A DNA stretch of 64,000 nucleotides from Neodiprion pinetum (taxonomy: Eukaryota; Arthropoda; Insecta; Hymenoptera; Diprionidae): positions 42,876,701 through 42,940,700 of the forward strand of contig NC_060235.2 of NCBI RefSeq assembly GCF_021155775.2, in the 5' to 3' direction. Each line of letters begins with the position of its first letter. The first letter of the stretch is position 1. Below, piece by piece: positions 63,881 through 64,000 of this stretch. Made by a program: the position numbers and the translations under genes. The notes below the pieces were generated by a model. It ran no database searches. It worked only from the letters and a program-made list of their open reading frames with translations, and was not told where the DNA came from.

Positions 63881-64000
63881 CAAATAGTTTTCATGGAAAA
63901 TTTCTATTTGTATCGTTTTCTTTACCGATGAATTACCCATTCCAGCGCATCGTATCGTCAACCCTGTACAACCAACGTTCTATCGTCTGTAGTTCATCTA

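Overview
The window looks like insect nuclear DNA. It is AT-rich, its genes are split by short GT-AG introns, it carries many small transposon remnants, and its four genes all have insect-type relatives. A hymenopteran such as a sawfly is a reasonable guess from overall character, but nothing in the sequence proves it.

Layout. 1-10.7 kb is non-coding, with dispersed repeats and hairpins, ending in a CpG-richer block that is probably the 5' region of SCAP. 10.85-16.56 kb (+) is a complete 12-exon SCAP gene (about 1321 aa), the sterol-sensing escort of SREBP. 22.75-29.52 kb (+) is a five-exon sugar transporter of the Tret1-like MFS group (about 525 aa), whose 35-nt first coding exon lies 3.7 kb upstream of the rest. 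32.47-35.17 kb (+) is a four-exon ATAD3 (about 618 aa), a mitochondrial AAA+ ATPase with an NRF1-type palindrome upstream. 57.49-39.15 kb (-) is a ten-exon M13 metalloprotease of the neprilysin family (about 779 aa). Its 32-nt first coding exon is separated from the rest by a 12.7 kb intron, so most of 44.7-57.5 kb is that intron. 57.8-64 kb is intergenic and holds a 5'-truncated Penelope-like element.

The genes are functionally unrelated. SCAP, the transporter and ATAD3 run in one direction; ATAD3 and neprilysin converge. All exon joins were made by eye from splice signals, reading phase and family similarity. Phases agree at every junction proposed.

The unusual content is repetitive: a Penelope-like retroelement with a 12-bp target duplication, 81-bp terminal inverted repeats and a hammerhead-like motif; a roughly 580-bp inverted minisatellite whose C-rich half faces its G-rich complement; a roughly 615-bp fold-back repeat in the neprilysin intron; pogo-, hAT- and piggyBac-like short elements; and two inverted copies of an unclassified 600-bp repeat 21 kb apart. 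No CRISPR array, rRNA or tRNA was seen.
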